A stretch of 10,225 nucleotides of DNA from positions 1-10,225 of the forward strand of contig JAUVKM010000048.1 of NCBI GenBank assembly GCA_030596265.1, read 5' to 3'. Below are positions 6,943 to 10,225 of this stretch, piece after piece. A program made the translations under genes and the position numbers. The stretch comes from Candidatus Cloacimonadota bacterium (GTDB lineage Bacteria; Cloacimonadota; Cloacimonadia; Cloacimonadales; TCS61). Every line of letters begins with the position of its first letter. The first letter of the stretch is position 1. Under the pieces are notes generated by a model. It made no database searches and was not told where the DNA came from. It saw nothing but the letters and a program-made list of their open reading frames with translations.

Positions 6943-9232
6943 ATTTCAACATCAGTATTTTCTTCATTATTGTTTCATCTTTAGTTGATAATTTGTAGAA
7001 GTATAAACCTGATGATACACTCTTTTCATTATTGTCTTTACCATTCCAGACTACTTCATATGATCCTGCAATCTGCTCTCCTTTGATCAAGGTCTTTACC
7101 TGCTGACCACGAATGTTATAAATGGAAAGCTCAATTTTCCCGTCAGAAGGAAGATCGTAAGAAATTGTCGTGGTTGGATTAAAAGGATTCGGATAGTTCG
7201 AAGCTGAAAGATTAACAGGCGGATCAACAGAATTATTACCTAAAGGTGGACGGAAAGAAACATAATAATATTCTTGCTTGTCTTTCAGATCAATTTTCGT
7301 TGTTTCACGAAAATCTGTAGTAGGTTCATAAACTGTATATTCTTTGACTCTTACGTTCGTTCCTCTATTGTCGTAACAAAATTCAAATTCCAGATTTCCA
7401 CCTTGGGCTTCCGTAACATAAGCACAAATATCTGCCAGAGTATCTGTTACTACAGTAGCTCCTTTACATTCACCATCCAACATTACACCAATTTCATTCG
7501 GCAAATTCGTAGGATCAATATCAATATAGATAGGAATGTAATCAGCTTCTTCCGTATAGACGAAATCCTGGACTTTAGGTACAGTATATTTTTCCGATTC
7601 TTCCTGATCTATCCAACTGAACAGAGGTATATCATTATCGCACCAAACAATAACCATATCTCCGGGTACAAGCGTGTAAGGCACATCCGGCCAACCTCCA
7701 ACACCACTACCACTCTTAATACTCCAGTCTTGATGCTTGATCATATAGATGTTATCAAGATAACCGTCGAAGGCATCATAAACATGTTGTGGCTTTTCTA
7801 TAAAATAACCGATCCAGTCACCACCGAGTTGAGCATATAAGGTAAAGGTTGTATTTGCAGGGCATCGGAAACCGGAAACTTCTATCTGATCCGATTCCGA
7901 TTCCATCTTTACCTTAAAACCTTCCGGACTGATTACTTGATGCACTCCATTTGTCCAATTTGGATTTAGAAATATAAAATTCAAATCTTCATGTTTTCCA
8001 ATTTCTGTACTCCATTGTATAGGAGTCCATAACTCATCTACAATATTTGTTTGTCCTACATTGTAAATATCCAGAATATCAAAGGAAAGCCAGGTCCAAC
8101 CATCGTGTACACCATTTATCCCTTCAAATTCATAGGTTTTTATATCATGATCTTTATAATATGCACCCATATCTACGCGAGAACCGTCAGGATCTAGAGG
8201 GCTATTCGGATCACCGGTATCTATACAAGGAGATTTTTGGGTTTCTGTCCATTTTAGAGAGAAATCATTATTTGCTGGATCTTCAAAAAAAGGGTCTTCA
8301 TCAATATTGCCTATACCAGTGTATCCTCCTTCAATATTTGAGTAATTAATTTGAAAGTTCTGCGGAATAGGAAGTATAGTTAAATCTCTAATGATCGAAT
8401 TCGTAACAGGTATTTCTATGAGCGCACCTATCATTAGTTGATAATTATCGTAGATCGTACAATTGTTGAAAGATACGAGATTAGCGGCACCAATCATTGA
8501 AAAAACATATTGTTGATTTACAAACAGATTCCCATTTATTTCGGCGACTGTTCTCTCAAACGTAATACCTGTACCTGTGGTGTTATTTTCAAATTTATTG
8601 CCGTTTATGGTCGGAAAACAAAATCTTACTTCTTCATTTATTTCCACGCCACAAGAATAAATACCAACATTATTGCTCTCTATTAGATTACCTACTATAT
8701 TCGGATAAGTATCATCAGCACAGAATACTCCAACATCCTCATTATTAATAATTTTGTTATCAATAATATTAGGATTAGGGAATGTTGGACCTCCTGCTAA
8801 ACGAATAAATATCCCTTTTGTATTTTCCGTAATTATACAATTTTTGATTTTAGGAAAATCACAATTACTAAAATTCACTCCGATGTAACCATCCTGAATT
8901 GTGAAACCCTTCAATTCAGTATAAATCTCACCATTAGAAAAATTAACAACACCTAAGAAGGGATTACTCTGGTATGAAATTACTGTATTATCAATGTACT
9001 GTTCATTACCAGTAGTATGATATCTACTTGCAACTAAGATATTTTTACCAAGAAAATATATTTGTTCATTATAAGTTCCTTCATAAACTATTATTTCATC
9101 ATCATCTACAACAAAATCTATAGCAGCTTGAATCGTAGTAAAATCTCCAGTACCATTTTGTTTCACTGTGTATGTAGTTGCAATTAACATTGATGTTAAT
9201 AACAACATTGTTATTAGAATTATCTTTTTCAT
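6941..9232 (-). CDS. Secreted beta-helix protein with C-terminal sorting/FlgD-like domain
   Basis: The 763-residue protein begins with a Sec signal peptide (MKKIILITMLLLTSMLIATT, 1-20) and opens with YTVKQNGTGDFTTIQAAID (21-39), matching its downstream neighbour. A right-handed beta-helix (about 40-310) has regular turns such as GNLIESNNVG and GNKFENNTTG. GNIDEDPFF (308-316), SPCIDTG (334-340) and RVDMGAYY (352-359) close it. A central part follows, with GWTWLSFDIL (378-387), GGDWIGYF (470-477) and GVMLDGECKGATVV (582-595); I recall such 'GWNWLSF / GWNLIGY / DGxCxGA' modules from Cloacimonadota surface proteins, function unknown. The C-terminus has NYPNPFNPTTTI (679-690), IYNIRGQQVKTL and SSGLYFYKL, a Por-type sorting or FlgD-like domain. 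GGAGG lies 4 nt before the ATG, so the start is secure. No catalytic residues are visible. Confidence 0.88.
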   Translation of the reverse strand: MKKIILITMLLLTSMLIATTYTVKQNGTGDFTTIQAAIDFVVDDDEIIVYEGTYNEQIYFLGKNILVASRYHTTGNEQYIDNTVISYQSNPFLGVVNFSNGEIYTELKGFTIQDGYIGVNFSNCDFPKIKNCIITENTKGIFIRLAGGPTFPNPNIIDNKIINNEDVGVFCADDTYPNIVGNLIESNNVGIYSCGVEINEEVRFCFPTINGNKFENNTTGTGITFERTVAEINGNLFVNQQYVFSMIGAANLVSFNNCTIYDNYQLMIGALIEIPVTNSIIRDLTILPIPQNFQINYSNIEGGYTGIGNIDEDPFFEDPANNDFSLKWTETQKSPCIDTGDPNSPLDPDGSRVDMGAYYKDHDIKTYEFEGINGVHDGWTWLSFDILDIYNVGQTNIVDELWTPIQWSTEIGKHEDLNFIFLNPNWTNGVHQVISPEGFKVKMESESDQIEVSGFRCPANTTFTLYAQLGGDWIGYFIEKPQHVYDAFDGYLDNIYMIKHQDWSIKSGSGVGGWPDVPYTLVPGDMVIVWCDNDIPLFSWIDQEESEKYTVPKVQDFVYTEEADYIPIYIDIDPTNLPNEIGVMLDGECKGATVVTDTLADICAYVTEAQGGNLEFEFCYDNRGTNVRVKEYTVYEPTTDFRETTKIDLKDKQEYYYVSFRPPLGNNSVDPPVNLSASNYPNPFNPTTTISYDLPSDGKIELSIYNIRGQQVKTLIKGEQIAGSYEVVWNGKDNNEKSVSSGLYFYKLSTKDETIMKKILMLK

Positions 9233-9276
9233 TTTTCCTCCATAAGATTCATTCTTTTTTTCAACTTCATTTGCTT

Positions 9277-9316
9277 ATCGGTCAATTCGGAGAATTGACC
9301 CTACTTTTTCATCCTC
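9277..9316 (-). repeat. 40-bp dispersed repeat, copy B
   Basis: This copy keeps a perfect palindrome, GGTCAATTC (9280-9288), GGA loop, GAATTGACC (9292-9300), followed by CTACTTTTTCATCCTC. It is 80% identical to 6708-6747 and lies 45-84 bp upstream of the beta-helix start at 9232. Confidence 0.75.
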
Positions 9317-9364
9317 TCCAATCGCTCAAAGAGGAATTGTCTGAATGAACTTATTCTTTCCAAT

Positions 9365-9396
9365 GTAGAATATGTTATTAGATTTATATATTCTAC
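9365..9396. repeat. Perfect 9-bp inverted repeat (operator-like dyad)
   Basis: GTAGAATAT (9365-9373) and ATATTCTAC (9388-9396) are exact reverse complements, 14 nt apart. The arm centres lie about 23 bp apart, two helical turns, as in sites for dimeric regulators. It is 133 bp upstream of the minus-strand start at 9232. It could also be an RNA hairpin. Confidence 0.5.
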
Positions 9397-9463
9397 TTCC
9401 TAAAACTGCTGAGTTGTTTTTTTCTGTAAAGAGTAAAATTGTATTTTCAATCATTTTGAGTTT

Positions 9464-9515
9464 TTCGTCCTTCGTCCTTCGACTCCGCTCAGGATGACAC
9501 AAGCTCAGGATAACA
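9464..9515. repeat. Tandem short repeats of the 'CTTCGACTCCGCTCAGGATGAC' type
   Basis: TTCGTCC is repeated twice in tandem (9464-9470, 9471-9477) and runs into TTCGACTCC. GCTCAGGATGACA (9487-9499) then recurs as GCTCAGGATAACA (9503-9515). From memory, the central motif is a dispersed intergenic repeat seen in many bacterial genomes. Confidence 0.6.
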
Positions 9516-9774
9516 AGATAATGTTTTGTATCTATCCGGTGAGTTAAGTTTATAAATAATTTTCATTTTTTCTACTATCAATATTCATTCCTTTTGGGAT
9601 ATATTTGTCCCTTTAAATATATATGTCGGAAATCTTCAAATTGTGACGAAGCCACTAAAAAAAATATTTGTATTTTACATTCGGGCAATGCATAATTACC
9701 CTAATTTGTTTATTTACATGCCGTTATGGCACAGAAAGAAATCGCAAAAAAAATAAAAATTTTCGTTTTTTTAG

Positions 9775-9801
9775 CTATACAGTAGAATATTAACCGTATA
9801 G
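9775..9801. repeat. CTATAC/GTATAG dyad
   Basis: CTATAC (9775-9780) and GTATAG (9796-9801) are inverted repeats 15 nt apart. The match extends to 8 bp per arm with one mismatch. The site lies about 50 bp upstream of the -35 box at 9852, so it could be a regulator site, but such a short AT-rich dyad may be chance. Confidence 0.3.
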
Positions 9802-9851
9802 TTAAAAGATAAAGTCGGTTTTGCTTTATTTCATGATATTAAAAACATAAC

Positions 9852-9881
9852 TTGATACAAGCTCAGAAAAAGTGTTATAAT
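9852..9881 (+). promoter_or_regulatory. efp: Sigma70-type promoter candidate upstream of efp
   Basis: TTGATA (9852-9857) and a perfect TATAAT (9876-9881) are 18 bp apart. Transcription would start near 9888, leaving a leader of about 207 nt before efp. A second perfect TATAAT lies at 10053-10058, but its -35 region is poor. Confidence 0.5.
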
Positions 9882-10094
9882 TTTTCTTATATCATATTAC
9901 AAATTTCAATCTGTTAAGATTTGTGTAAATTCGTGGTTCAATATTTCTATAACAAACTACTTAATTCATTCTATAAGTTATTCTATATAAATTTTCCTTG
10001 CCATAATTACCCGATATTTTTTTTTAACTTTCTCGATTGCATATAGTTAGATTATAATAATGTGATTGATTGCGAAAATGGTTTGGGAGAGAGT

Positions 10095-10225
10095 ATGATA
10101 GGAACATCGGATATCAGAAATGGGTTGATAATAAGATTTAAACATGGCCTGTATGAGATCGTTGAATTTCAACATGTAAAACCGGGTAAAGGTGCAGCTT
10201 TTGTACGCACTAAATTAAAAAATAT
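10095..10225 (+). CDS. efp: Elongation factor P, 3'-truncated by window edge
   Basis: EF-P binds between the P and E sites of the ribosome and relieves stalling at polyproline stretches. Only the first 43 residues (domain I, KOW-like) are in the window: [18 protein letters not shown], then [20 protein letters not shown], then KLKN. The VKPGKG loop is diagnostic, and Lys32 (codon at 10188-10190) is at the tip where the family carries its modification (lysylation in Escherichia coli at Lys34, 5-aminopentanol in Bacillus subtilis at Lys32). Which modification this organism uses cannot be told from the window. GGGAGAG ends a few bases before the ATG, which settles the start. The gene stands alone on this strand after an 862-bp non-coding region. 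Confidence 0.96.
   Translation, partial: MIGTSDIRNGLIIRFKHGLYEIVEFQHVKPGKGAAFVRTKLKN

Larger units (their letters stand above)
9233..10094. other. Long divergent non-coding region upstream of efp
   Basis: This 862-bp AT-rich stretch separates the minus-strand beta-helix gene from efp. No credible ORF is seen; the longest reading frames are broken by stops and lack RBSs. The left part (9277-9516) holds repeat units and a dyad. The right part (9680-10090) holds another dyad, short direct repeats and two promoter candidates for efp. It could hide a small RNA, but nothing recognisable is present. Confidence 0.6.

Noticed and set aside
7274..7840. 188-codon open frame on the plus strand
   Set aside because: It lies wholly antisense to the beta-helix gene, has low-complexity Phe/Ile/Ser/Arg content and no ribosome site. 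It is a shadow of the real coding frame.
8047..8349. 100-codon open frame on the plus strand
   Set aside because: It is antisense to the beta-helix gene, rich in His/Tyr/Leu with no recognisable domain or ribosome site.
9184..9216. Overlapping hairpins TTAACAT-TG-ATGTTAA and TAATAACA-ACAT-TGTTATTA near the start of the upstream beta-helix gene
   Set aside because: They lie inside the signal-peptide codons and are well explained by repeated Leu, Thr and Ile codons in AT-rich DNA. An effect on translation start is possible but not supported.
4210..9232. Pectinesterase identity for the two secreted proteins, suggested by GTGxFTTIQ near the N-terminus
   Set aside because: Only the opening motif resembles that family. 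The catalytic Gln/Asp/Arg motifs of pectinesterases are not found, and the rest fits non-enzymatic-looking beta-helix modules.

Overview
The window is AT-rich DNA from a free-living bacterium. It most resembles a member of the Cloacimonadota (FCB group). The main reason is the pair of large secreted beta-helix proteins that open with a YTVKQNGTGDFTTIQ-type segment and end in a 'NYPNPFNP...SSGLYFYKL' C-terminal sorting/FlgD-like domain. That assignment rests on remembered family patterns, not on a search.

Layout. (1) Positions 2-2462, + strand: a tightly overlapping cluster made of the 3' part of purB (adenylosuccinate lyase), a short phosphatidylserine-decarboxylase-like membrane protein, and pssA (CDP-diacylglycerol-serine phosphatidyltransferase). 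Each start codon overlaps the preceding stop, so the three are probably translationally coupled. (2) Positions 2463-2670: a non-coding gap with a good sigma70-type promoter. (3) Positions 2671-4066, + strand: a lysine-rich helical protein of unknown function overlapping a comF-type phosphoribosyltransferase. (4) Positions 4067-4209: a short convergent gap with a palindrome. (5) Positions 4210-9232, - strand: two large exported beta-helix proteins, separated by a 379-bp gap filled almost end to end with different palindromic repeats. (6) Positions 9233-10094: a long divergent non-coding region with repeats, dyads and a promoter. (7) From 10095, + strand: the first 43 codons of efp (elongation factor P), cut by the window end.

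How the genes relate. The PSD-like protein and PssA belong by position to phosphatidylethanolamine synthesis. However, the PSD-like protein lacks the self-cleavage Gly-Ser and the internal His-containing segment of the family, so it is probably not an active decarboxylase. The two beta-helix proteins are diverged paralogs with the same N-terminal opening and the same C-terminal domain, and they probably act at the cell surface or outside the cell. A related 40-bp repeat lies upstream of each.

No CRISPR array, insertion sequence, tRNA, rRNA or recognisable defence system is visible. The most notable features are the degenerate PSD-like protein and the repeat-packed gap at 6562-6940.
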